From Coriaria nepalensis (Eukaryota > Streptophyta > Magnoliopsida > Cucurbitales > Coriariaceae), in NCBI GenBank assembly GCA_027186245.1, contig CP114492.1, positions 5,964,501-6,028,500 of the forward strand: a stretch of DNA of 64,000 nucleotides, read 5' to 3'. Both the position numbers and the translations under genes were made by a program. Each line of letters opens with the position of its first letter. Positions within the stretch are counted from its first letter, which is position 1. Of the stretch, positions 34,576 to 45,141 are shown piece by piece. The notes under the pieces were generated by a model. That model did not search any database. It was not told the DNA's origin and saw only the letters and a program-made list of their open reading frames with translations.

Positions 34576-35045
34576 CTCATTTCTAATCCTTTCTTGAAGA
34601 ATTACCCTTGCCCTGAACTTGACTTCAAATTCTGTAAAATTCTATATACTGCTTAAAGATAAACTTCTCTTGGATTGTGCATGAACTGGCTTACAACACT
34701 AATTACATATGTTATATCTGGCCTGGTATGAAACATATATATAATCTCTCAACAAGTCTTCGGTACATTTCTCAATCTATTGGTTCATCATCAAATGCTT
34801 CCCTAAGTTTGTGATTTTGCTTGATCGGTGTCTCCACTATTCTACAACCTACCTTCTTGATCTTCGTCAACAAATTAATTATGTACTTTTGTTGTGAAAC
34901 GAAAATTTCCTCCTTTGAGTTAGCAACTTCCATTCTTATTAAGTACTTTAGTTTATAAAGGTCTTTTATTTTAAATTCGTTAGCCAACTTCCCCCCTTAA
35001 GTGCTTCCCTTTCTATCTGGTCATTGCCGGCCGTAGCGATCTTAA
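34576..35045 (-). mobile_element. 5' part of the older Ty1/copia element (reverse transcriptase end)
   Basis: On the minus strand: NDQIERE, a frameshift in a G-run, then ANEFKIKDLYKLKYLIRMEV, FVSQQKYIINLL, ETPIKQNHKL and MYRRLVERL. Next, with stops, comes a segment ending GKGNSSRKD just before 34576. The next expected residues of copia RNase H start at 30013. The element is truncated on its 5' side near 35045, where ordinary AT-rich DNA begins. Confidence 0.85.
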
Positions 35046-35138
35046 ATTTGAACTTTTGCTTATAAACATTTCAAATTTAAAATTTGACCCACCCAAAAAT
35101 TTAAATTACAAAGTATATATAAACTTGAGAAAGAGTTA

Positions 35139-35899
35139 GGGGTCGTTTAGTTTCCTAGAAAGGGTGAGAATGAGAATGTGAATGATGATGAATTAGAATT
35201 TTAAGGAATCAGTGAGAATGAGAGTATTTCCATTCCGTCGTTTGGTTGTATCAGAGAATGACCCATTTCATTCCTTATTTTCAACCATTCGACCATTTGG
35301 TAGTGAAAGAAGACCTTATTATGGATGAGTATTTTTAATTTGATCCGACCCGGATCGGATCGATCAGATTTAAGAAATACATAAAAAATTCAGTCGGATG
35401 ATCCGACCAAATTATTCAGACTTTCGGTTGCGGTTGGATCGGATATCCGATTGCCACCTAAATTACTCTTTTGATTGGATTTAAGAAAAAATAAAATAAA
35501 AACAAAAGAACAAAAATAAAAGAAAATAAAAAAAGAAAATAAAATCAGATCATCTGATCCGATCTGATCTGAAATCCGACCGATCTGACCGAAATTTTTT
35601 CGATCGCATCGGTCAGATATAAAGTTGAAAATGTCAGATGATCTGCAAGTCGGATATGAAGGTCGGATAATGTTGAAATTTTTTTGTGAGGAATGGATGG
35701 GAATGCCTTAGCTAAATTTTGTCAATTCCTACTCATTTACTTATTCTTCCCTTATTAATCACAATTCCATATTTTTGTCATTTTGAAGAATGAAATTGAT
35801 TTTTCAAAATAAATTCTATGAAACCAAATAATAAAATAAGAATCAAATTGATTAACACGTATTTTCATTACTATATTTTTTAGGAAACCAAACGATCCT
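35139..35899. mobile_element. PIF/Harbinger-like terminal-inverted-repeat element
   Basis: The ends are 18-base imperfect inverted repeats: GGGGTCGTTTAGTTTCCT at the left and AGGAAACCAAACGATCCT at the right. The trinucleotide TTA flanks both sides (35136-35138 and 35900-35902). Terminal GG(G)-GTTTGG-type ends with a 3-base TTA/TAA duplication are characteristic of PIF/Harbinger and Tourist MITEs. The 761-bp body has no transposase frame. Its middle (about 35340-35690) is rich in GATCGGAT / ATCCGATC phrases that can fold back. Confidence 0.8.
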
Positions 35900-35902
35900 T
35901 TA

Positions 35903-36205
35903 AAGAGTAAACCTTAAACCCTAAACTCTAAACCCTCAACCTTAGGCCATAAACCTTAAACCTTAAATATTATATCTTAAATCTTAAGACTTAAAACCAT
36001 TAAACCTTAACCCCACACCCTTAAAATTTAAACCCTAAACCTTAAACCCCTAGACCTTTAAACTTTAAATTTTAAATCATAAACCCTAAACCCTTAAACC
36101 CTTAACTTTAAAACCCTAAACCCTAAACATTAAACCTTAAACCATAAGCCTTAAACCCTAAACATCAGATCTTAAGCCTTCAGACTTTAAACCTTTAAAT
36201 ATTAA
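35903..36205 (+). repeat. Degenerate telomere-like (CCCTAAA/CCTTAAA) tract
   Basis: About 300 bp built of 7-8 base units such as AAACCCT, AAACCTT and AACCCTA, with perfect CCCTAAA units mixed with CCTTAAA and CTCTAAA variants. The plant telomere unit is TTTAGGG, so this is an interstitial, strongly decayed telomere-like tract or an independently expanded repeat. It starts immediately at the right end of the Harbinger-like element. Confidence 0.8.
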
Positions 36206-36359
36206 ACTCTAATGAATCATAGAAGACAAAAGTGAATCAAAGTCATATAATATAAAAGTGAATTATAGTCATAGAATACAAAAGTGAATCAAATTCATAG
36301 AATAACATGAAGATATATAGTATATTACATGAATTGCAAGATAATCACATCAATTTGGT

Positions 36360-37760
36360 TGACTCTTAATTGGGAGGAAGTGGAGTTACAATTGGGTTAC
36401 GATATGTGCTCTTGTAATGTCCAACACCGCCACACTTGCTACATTTATTTCTCTTTCGTGGTTGTTCTCCTCTTGAATGTATATGTCTTTCCTTAGGTCT
36501 TCCACTTTCTTTACGCATTATGGGAGGTAAAATCACAAGCGATAAATTGCCAATCATCGGTTGTTAGTATAGGATAAATTGATTATGTATAAGCTCGCCT
36601 CCAATTTGAAGTTATGTAGTATTTTGCACATAATGTGTCTGGTGCAACATTTCCGTAGTTGAAACACCCTACATGTGCAATTTCTATCTCTTAAATTCAC
36701 CGAAGCATTAGTTGAAATACAGATCACTTCAAATGTATCTATGTTCACTCTATCAACTTTTAATGTTACTGATTCATTGTGTTTTCTCTATAGCATTTTT
36801 TCTACCTCAAGTGTCAATGGCTTGTTTGTCTCGTTACCTACACTCTGTCGGCTATAGAAATAAGTAGTCATTATCTTCCTGATTCTATCGAGCAAGGCTA
36901 TAATTGGATAGTCATCTGCATCCTTCAATGAAGCATTAAGAGACTCTATAATGTTATTAGTCATTATGTCGTATCGATCACAATTGAAATGAACTCTTGA
37001 TCAATGTTCAAAACCAGCAGTCTCAAAGTATATTGCCACACAGGTTTGTTGTAGTTTTATATAATTGAAGTATGTATCAAATTCATGAACCTTATACGCT
37101 CTGGCCGCCTTATGGAATAGATCGAAAATCCTACCACACTTGAATCTAGCCCTAATATTTTAGCCGAGGTGCCATGTGCATGCATCATATTTTGCATTTG
37201 GGTAAACGTTCCGTATAACATTAGCAACACTCTTTTCCTGATCGGATACGAAAACCAAATCAGTGGTATCAGAGATCGGGCCCTTAGTCTGCTCAAGAAC
37301 CCAGTCCATGATGTATCATACTCTGAATCAACTATAACTCATACTAATAAATATGTGTTTCTTACCGTCTTAGGCTATTGCACCTAAAAAAGTGTCTTTG
37401 TATTTGGAAAAGCCTATGTCTAATCACATCTTCAGACGCCTCATTGTACTTAAATGTTTACATAGTTTCATAAAATTTGAAATGTGCATATTTGGATCAT
37501 CACTCAACAAACCCCTAAACTCTATTGACTGTTGTATTATTTGAATAATGACAGACTTGATTTCAAAATTATTGGCTTAAATGAGTGGCCTATGAATATT
37601 AGAAGTACATCTTTCAATAGTAAAACTTAAGTAATCCTTAAGTACACTTTAAACTATGTTTTTACCTAGATTTTCCATTCAAATAGTTTCCTTATATCTA
37701 GCTTGTTTAGTTTCATTGTTCAATCTTTTAAATGTTCCCTAAATTTTGGGATCAAATGCA
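36360..37760 (-). pseudogene. MULE (Mutator-like) transposase relic
   Basis: On the minus strand, from high to low coordinates: DDE-domain-like pieces (LVFVSDQEKSVANVI, then YPNAKYDACTWHLG near 37175-37260, and FDRYDIMTNN-like near 36960); a SWIM zinc finger (CTCRVFQLRKCCTRHIMC, about 36610-36680); and a C-terminal basic linker with a zinc knuckle (RGEQPRKRNKCSKCGGVGHY, about 36400-36470) whose last Cys is Tyr. This order is diagnostic of plant MULE transposases. Stops and frameshifts break it into at least four pieces. No terminal inverted repeats were located. Confidence 0.8.
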
Positions 37761-38644
37761 GCAAGATCCGTACATCACATTCACTATGCAGTTCCTAAAA
37801 TCAAAAGAAACCAATAAAATCAATTAAAAATAAATAAATATCAAACTAGCAATGAAATAACTCTTATTAATATTAGCAATTAAAAAGTAATTCCCCGAAA
37901 ATAGCACCAAAAACTTGATATGAAAATTCACAAGTGCACGGAATCATTCAAGTGATAATGTGTATAAGTACGGATATCGCAAGTACCAAAATAGACTACT
38001 CCTATTGCTATTTGATTAATCTAAAATAGATTGTACTAGAAAATAAAATAAAAAGTTATAGTTGAAATACATAATTTGAAAGCAAGAGGGTTTTAACAAA
38101 TTTAAATAAGCCTAAGGCATAAATTTCACACCAATTAACTCTTATTTCTTGAAAATTCGTACTATCATTATTATCCTCTTACTAAAAACTAAATTTCGTA
38201 ATATTTCATATTTTCTTTTAAACAATTAATAGGTTAATTCTTGATTACCAATTCATTATATCTCTATATTGAATTTAGGTACTAACAATTTATTAAGTTC
38301 TGAAATTTCTTTGTCTCATAGGCTACGTTTAAGATCTCTACTATATATTTAACCTACTGAATTATTATTTAGATTAATTAAATTTCATCTCTCGATCTCA
38401 ACCTAATTTATTAAATTATTTAACTCTCGATACTAAAAAAATTGAAAGCATTAAGAACAATAATAATTCTTATTAAAAATATTCTTAATAAGTCTAGCAA
38501 AAATTAATCAAAATATAGTCATCAATCGATGCTACATTTTATTCCTAGAAAATTAATGTAATTCATGAATAATGAAAGAGAGCAACGATAGGAAAAATAA
38601 ACATTATGAATTATAAAGATGAGATAAAGAAAACTTAACAAAGA
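37761..38644. other. AT-rich non-coding DNA, probably transposon-derived
   Basis: There is no open frame of note. The GATATGAAAATTCACAAGTGC region near 37918-37940 looks like repeat-family sequence I have seen in plant transposon non-coding parts, but I cannot name it. Confidence 0.3.
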
Positions 38645-38762
38645 CTGTCTTCTCCTTCTCTCTTTCTTCCTTCCGCCATTTGTCTCTTCCTTTACCTCCT
38701 AGTCTGTCTTCTCCATCTCTCTTTCTACCTTCCGCCGTTTGTCTCTTCCTCTACCTCCTAGT
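38645..38762 (+). repeat. 59-bp direct tandem duplication, pyrimidine-rich
   Basis: Two adjacent copies beginning (G)ACTGTCTTCTCC and GTCTGTCTTCTCC, each ending CTACCTCCTA, differ at about five positions. The open frame across them (from 38680) is compositional. Confidence 0.75.
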
Positions 38763-39399
38763 TGTGTCTCTCTTCTCCCCTCTCTTTTTGTGCGACGTCT
38801 CCTCTTGTTTTCACTCCACAACACTTCAATTTTATACTTGCACATGCATACCTAAGTTTTTTTTTTTTTTTTTTTTAACTTTCTATTTATTTGCACGGAA
38901 CCTTAGGAGGTTCATAATTTCATACCCAACTGAATATATTGCTCCCAATTCATTAATATGCTGCCTTAATCCTTCGTTTGGGCCCACATTTATTTTAAGC
39001 TTTTCCAACTTCTCTTCTTTTGCCGCAACCCATCTCAATTGTTAGATATTAAAGGACTTAATCTTCAATTCAATTCAGTCCAATTAAAACACCTCTCTTG
39101 ATTCCTTCTCGTTTCTTTTTCCCTTTTTTTCTCTTTCTTTTTCTATTTACCCATGCATGTACATGCCTCATGTTTCTATTTTTATTTCTGTACTCTATCC
39201 CTTTTCTGCATCTCATCTTCTCTTAATTGTAATTTGCACCTCATCTTCTCACTCTTGACTTCTTATTATTTTATTATTTTATTCTACCCTAAATTATGCA
39301 TTTTCCAGGAACTTTTGATTGGAAAGTTAGTAGATATCGAATATGTGTTTACTTATGAGATTTGTTGAGTAGGCTTGAATTGGTGAAAAAAGGTATGGT
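38763..39399. other. Pyrimidine-rich non-coding DNA
   Basis: T- and CT-rich, including a T-run at 38858-38876. No credible gene. Confidence 0.35.
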
Positions 39400-40440
39400 T
39401 TGTACTACTTCCAAGAAGCAAACACAAGCATTCCTCCAATAAAGAGCGACAACTTCACTTTCATAGCATCTCAAAAATTACATTCCTTCAATTCTGTAAC
39501 CTCAATTCAGTGTAATGTTTCCAAAAACATTTTGAATAAAATGTCTATTTTAGAATTTAAACTCTGGCACAACCGTTTAGGACATTTATCATACTCTAGG
39601 TTACATCTTCTTCCTGATTTTAAAGCTCTCAAACCAATAGAAATGCCCATATGAACTTTTATACAACAAACCTTCATTCATTTCTCACTTAAAATCATTC
39701 GGATTGTTTATGTTATGCAAATATCATTCCTTCTACAGATAAATTTGCCCCAAGATCAATTCCTTGTATTTTCTTAGGGTACTCTCAAACACAATAATGA
39801 TATAGGCTTTTAAATTTATGAGCTGCTGACAGTTCTTGGTTAGTAGGGATGTTAAGTTCATATGACACATATTTCCTTTTAATCAATCAAATCCTACTTC
39901 TCTTCCTTCTTACCTTGACTCCAATATTGAATTTTTTTTTGCTGATGATGACATTCCTTATTTACCTATATATCCTAACACATTATCTACCAATCAAAAT
40001 TCTGCTTACATGGCTGCTGCTCACCGTCTTTTAAGATATCTCAAATCAAGTCCTGGATTGGGTATTTTCTTATCTTCCATATCTTCCATGCAACTTACTG
40101 CCTACTGCGATAGTGATTGGGATTCCTGCCTAATGAGCCATATATCCACGTCTGGTTTCTGTATCAAACTTGGCAACTTCTTCCTTTCATAGAAGTCAAA
40201 GAAACAACCGGTGGTATCTCATTCTTCAGGAGAGGTAGAATATCGTGTCATGGCTCCTACTACATGTGAGATTATTTGGATCAAACAACTCTTCACATAC
40301 CTTGGTTACACTCTTAAATCTCCATTTTTTTCTTCACTGTGAAAGCAAGTCAGCTATCCACATTGCAACAAATCCAGGATACCATAAGAGAACTAAGCAT
40401 CGTCAAAGAAGTCTAACGAGCTCCACGTCAGCAACAAATT
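39400..40440 (+). pseudogene. Ty1/copia relic with most of integrase and reverse transcriptase deleted
   Basis: The left end holds the GAG-pre-integrase motif LWHNRLGHLSYSRLHLLP (about 39561-39615). After about 400 bp of broken integrase-like sequence the frame jumps directly to the copia RNase H region: AAHRLLRYLKSSPGLGIFL (from 40013), AYCDSDWDSC, TSGFCIKLGNFFLS, then KKQPVVSHSSGEVEYRVMA and a HKRTKH tail. The catalytic part of the reverse transcriptase is absent. Stops are frequent. LTRs were not located with certainty. Confidence 0.8.
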
Positions 40441-43400
40441 AGTTGGCAAGTTGTTTGTTTTAATTAGACTGTTAAAATATAATTTTACTGTCGTACCTTC
40501 TGTTATAGTACAGCTAAGCTATAAAATTGCATGTATAAAATGCATGCACATTACGAATAGTAAGTCACAGATTTGTGAAAATAAGCTTCTCTCTCTACTC
40601 CTTCTCACTCTTAGTTTGTCTTCTTCATTTCTCTTTCATGAAATCATTGGATTATAATATATTGTAATTGTTTACTAAGCTTAATCCAAGACTACCAATA
40701 TCTCCGAATGATCTAAAATAATTTGTAAATTTAAACCAATATTAAACCTTTATTAGCAATATTTAAGAAGACTAAACAGCAAGGCAATTAAGTTTTAATT
40801 GAAGTACACAAATAATAATCTAAAACACACACACTCAATTCAAACTCACAAAACTAATCAATCCCCATGAACTTCATCTCCGCTAGTGCTTGGGAGGAAG
40901 GTTTTAGGATCAAAATTGATCCGTGATTTTTATTTTTACTTACTTGAATTTTTTTGAACTATGAATTAACATCTAACATTGAATTATTTATTTATTTGGC
41001 TCCAGATTTCTACTCACATGCAAAACAAATTAAACAATACTACAATTCGCATAACGGTAGGGATTAAGCAGGTTGAAATATTGATTACAAATTTTTAAAA
41101 TTTTAAATGATTTTATTTTAAATTTTTTTACTATTTTTTTTTTATTTGTCGTGATTTTATAGTAACACATGTATAATTGTCGTTGTCGCAAAATTCTAGA
41201 ATGATCCGTGACTTCTTCCGTATTTATTGCAACGTAATGATGTGCCAGTTTATGGGTTTCAGACAAGCCTTCATTTTGTGAGGCTAGTGTTCAGGCGTCT
41301 ATAGATTTCCTTTGTAAAATAAACAGTAGCGCTCTGACATGGTTTTCTAGGTGTCTCTGATCAATAATGTCTGATTTTTCTCTTTATTTATTTATTTTTT
41401 CTATTTATTTTTTCAAAAAAACTAATAATAATAATGAAAATATGATTTGATAAAGGCTTGGAGTTCACGGGATGAAGTCCAAGAGTTCACGAGCAAGTAA
41501 GTATTCACAAAAAGACGGCTGAGAAGGTCCCACTAGCTAAGCCTAGGCCTATCTCTTCCTGTTGTCACAAATTAGAACATAGACTCACTGATTAATTACG
41601 TATTAAAATAAAATTAAAATAAAATAAAAATAAAATTTAACAAAAGTTAAGAGACATTAAATTCTGATTTAGACCACAATTATTACCGTATAACATTTTT
41701 CTTTTTGAAAATTTTAAATATTTTATTAAATTTTCTCCGAATGAGTTGAAACAAAATTAATATATATTATTAATAATTTGGGAGAAAAAATAATAATAAT
41801 TATCGATGTAGATTTTTGTTTATAATGAAGAGATTTATTGCTCACAATATGTTTCAAAATTTATAGTTATATTCAATAGTAAATTGTGATTAGATTGATG
41901 TTCGGTCAACTTTATTCAAACGCTGCAATTAGTTTTTTAGAAAGAAATATGAAGAGTATTTGATGTATTTGTTATTCTCTTAAGAAATTTGTCTTACCTT
42001 TTATTATTAAGTCGTTTGATTTTTATATCTAGTTTAAGCTGGGAGATAACATGTAAATATGTCGCATTCTCATTGCTCAATGCTCTGACGGATGTCAACG
42101 TCTTGTAGTTTGATACAGTAGGGATCTACTCCCCACTCACTTATCCCCCCGGGTAGCAATACGTCACCCTAGTCTGACATATTCTAGAGCACCTCAACGT
42201 ATAATAGTGTCACCTCCGTCTGACATGTCAGGGCCATGGTCTCAACTCGAGTGTCAGTTACTTTTCACATGTCCACTCACTCAAGGTACCCCTGCCAACA
42301 ATTGAGCCGAGCGAGGGAATACCAAGCTCAGCCTCAACGTCTTATTAAAACTTATCATCTCGTCCAACTATGGTTAGACATGCTAAGGCCACTTCAGCCC
42401 TGCCGTATCTCAACCTCATTTATCATCTTCCTTCGATGCTCTATTTCCATAATCTTTGCCGACAATGACTAGCCTAAGTTTTCGAGACTGCGCAGTTGAT
42501 GTTGTCCTTGAATCAGACATAACAATAATAATAATACAAATAAACAAGGAGTGTTTACATTTCATGATAGATTTAATATCTATCTTAATATTTCTTGTGA
42601 TATATATTGCATCGGTTTTACTGATACCAAAAAAACAAAGAAAAAAAAGATTAAGCATACATTTAGATTATTACAAAATACATCGACATTACACAAAATC
42701 ATGGATGTAAGTTGTTACATCTTTGTTTTCTTTCATCTAATTAATTAGATCGATGTTTTTTTTTAATATAGTTATGTTTCTTCATGAACTTAAGACATCA
42801 TTTAATTTAGGATACTGATTATAAGTTATAATTGTCTTAGATTCGATAAATTATTTTGTGAGACAGTTTTATACACCCTATATAAGAGAGGGTAGTAGGT
42901 TTAGCATATGGATTCCACTCAACTTCTCTCACATAGGATGTATAAGCTCGTCTCATAAGATTCAAAATTCTTAGATTCACACTTATAATAATAATACACT
43001 AATTGAGTCCTACCACCATCAATTTTTCAATACCATGATTTCATTGTTAAATGCAAACCATGTTTTCTTCTCATATTTTATTTCTGTATCTTACTATATA
43101 TTGATTAATATATAGATATTTACTTTCGATTTTAGAGATTTTGAATTGATTAATTATAAGATAGATTTTTTAAATAAAAAATTTATAAATATCTTACTTA
43201 ATATATAACTCAATAAATTTTTAATACACAATATTTATAATTTAATTATGTAATATTCTTAAAATATGACTAATCACTAATTATTTCTTCTTACTTTTTG
43301 GATCTCACCCCTAGCTTTCTTTGACATACCATTGAGATTTGTATCGATAGAATTGAGAATAATGGATTTTCTTTCTATATTCACCAATATCAAATTACAT

Positions 43401-43547
43401 ATTTGATTAACTTTTAAATGAGACTAATTAATTAGAAATATATTGATAAATTAATAATCAATTAATTAATGGATAAACTAATGAATTATTAATTTATTGA
43501 TTATTTGATATTTTATTAAATTAAAAATTTTTCTTAATTTATAGAGA

Positions 43548-43551
<4 letters not shown>
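40441..43551. other. AT-rich intergenic DNA, no gene recognised
   Basis: Several short frames exist, all without domains. 40441-40660 could hold the 3' LTR of the copia relic, by position only. 42040-42430 is noticeably less AT-rich, with phrases like CACCTCCGTCTGACATGTC, but has no coding frame. Confidence 0.35.

Positions 43552-43597
<46 letters not shown>
43552..43597 (+). repeat. (AT)n microsatellite followed by a T-run
   Basis: About 14 AT units and then about 17 T, 150 bp upstream of the small secreted-peptide candidate. Confidence 0.9.
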
Positions 43598-43743
43598 CAT
43601 ATACAATAGTAATGGTGGATCGATGAATCCTACGTAAACTTTTAAATAATTGCTAGTTGGGAGACAAGCTTCACATTTTGCCCCACCTTTGTACCTTTTG
43701 TATTATAAATTATTGCCAAACTGAAAACCATGGACGCAAAAAA

Positions 43744-43881
43744 ATGAAAGTAAGCTTTTACCTCTTTCTTAAGCTAGTACTTGGCACTTGTCTTCTTGTT
43801 GGAAGTATTCATGCTCACTTGGAAGATCCTACATCTGGTACTAACTGTATAATACTCCCAGATATTCCAAATATTTCTTAG
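43744..43881 (+). CDS. Candidate small secreted peptide (45 aa)
   Basis: From the ATG at 43744 the frame codes a hydrophobic N-terminus (MKVSFYLFLKLVLGTCLLVG) with a good signal-peptidase site after SIHA. A 21-residue mature part follows, HLEDPTSGTNC and then IILPDIPNIS, with one Cys. The frame is open upstream to 43657 without a better start. A TATAAAT lies at about 43703, rather close to the ATG. I do not recognise the peptide. It could instead be the first exon of a longer gene: ATGAAAGTAAGC contains a possible donor. It could also be a chance frame. Confidence 0.3.
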   Translation: MKVSFYLFLKLVLGTCLLVGSIHAHLEDPTSGTNCIILPDIPNIS

Positions 43882-45022
43882 CTACTAACTTTTTAGGTTA
43901 TTGGGTACTGTACCTCATTCACTTGACTTATTGTGAGGCGTTGGAATTGCCCTTTCTTAATTGCCTTCCATATTTAGGTTTTGTCAATATATGTGTATAC
44001 CATCATTTCTACAGTCTCTCTTGCTTTTCCAAATTTTTGTCCGAAGTTAAGAGATTTTCTAAATATTCCACCAATTTTAATGTAGAACAATATTATCTAC
44101 ACGATGAAAGATATCATGAATATGTCACGTATCAACATATAAAGCATTTAATGTAGTTCCATTTAATACATATATAGAGAGAGAGTGAGATGATTGGAAT
44201 TTATAAGAAGATAGAATTGGAATGGTTATTGGTTAAGAAGACAAAAAGAAAGGAAGAGAAGTAACCCGTGAAGAGTTGCATGTGAGCAAAGAACAAGAGT
44301 TGTTATTTTCAGTGCCGGCTTCAAATTGACACCTTTTAGATTTATAGACATAGACCCACTCACGTGTTTCTTTTTACCCCCTTTCATCTACATCAACTAA
44401 TTCTATCATACCAATTTTTTTTTTTTATTTTTTACCTATTTTGTTTCTTCATTTATTACCTATCGTTAAAATAAATAAATAAATCTCTATCACAAATCAT
44501 TGATCCCCATTATAAGAAATTTATGGGTAGCTTTCATTTTCATTCTAAATACATAAATTTTCATAAATGAAGCGAATTGGGAATCATGCAATACGATTAA
44601 CAATAGGATAAGTTGAAATATATATTATTAATATTTTAATTATGTTGTAAATAAATTAAATATACATTTTAATCTATTTCTAATATATATATTTCTAACA
44701 ATTATAATATAATTATTCATTGCTTATTAATTCGAGTAATAATGTCTTATCAGAAACTAAATGTGGGTAGAGTCACATGCATTGAGATATCAACATGTGG
44801 CTAAAAAAAAGAGGTTGCTATTTGTCAGCTAAAACCAGAAGGCCAGCCGAAATTCACAGACAAAAAGAAAAGAAAAGAAAAGAAAAGAAAAGAAAAGAAA
44901 AGAAAAGAAAAGAAAACATAAAAATGCTCATCAAATTCCAATCTTCCATACTTATTGATAACGTTACATTAATTACCTTATCTGTTTAGCTGCAAGATGT
45001 TATAATCTTCCAGCCCTCCAAC
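43882..45022. other. AT-rich intergenic DNA
   Basis: No gene is supported. An AAAAG microsatellite lies at 44861-44916. The last part is the promoter of the PGX3-like gene. Confidence 0.4.
44861..44916 (+). repeat. (AAAAG)n microsatellite
   Basis: About eleven near-perfect AAAAG units. The open frame through it (44795-44989) is produced by the repeat. Confidence 0.95.
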
Positions 45023-45117
45023 TATATATATAAACTAACCCTCCACTCCGCTTTTTGATAGCCATCTAATAAACAAACTTCCTCCTTCTCTCTCACTCAT
45101 CTCTCTCTCTCACCTCC
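45023..45117 (+). promoter_or_regulatory. TATA box and CT-rich leader of the PGX3-like gene
   Basis: TATATATATAAA lies at 45023-45034, about 110 bases before the ATG. A pyrimidine-rich leader (CTCTCTCACTCATCTCTCTC and similar, 45085-45117) follows. Spacing and composition fit a plant core promoter with a Y patch. Confidence 0.55.
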
Positions 45118-45141
45118 ACATTTTCACTAGATAAAAAAAAA

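Noticed and set aside
38680..39045. 121-codon Leu/Ser/Pro-rich frame
   Set aside because: It comes from pyrimidine-rich DNA with a tandem duplication and a T-run, with no domain.
44795..44989. 64-codon Lys-rich frame
   Set aside because: It is produced by the AAAAG microsatellite.
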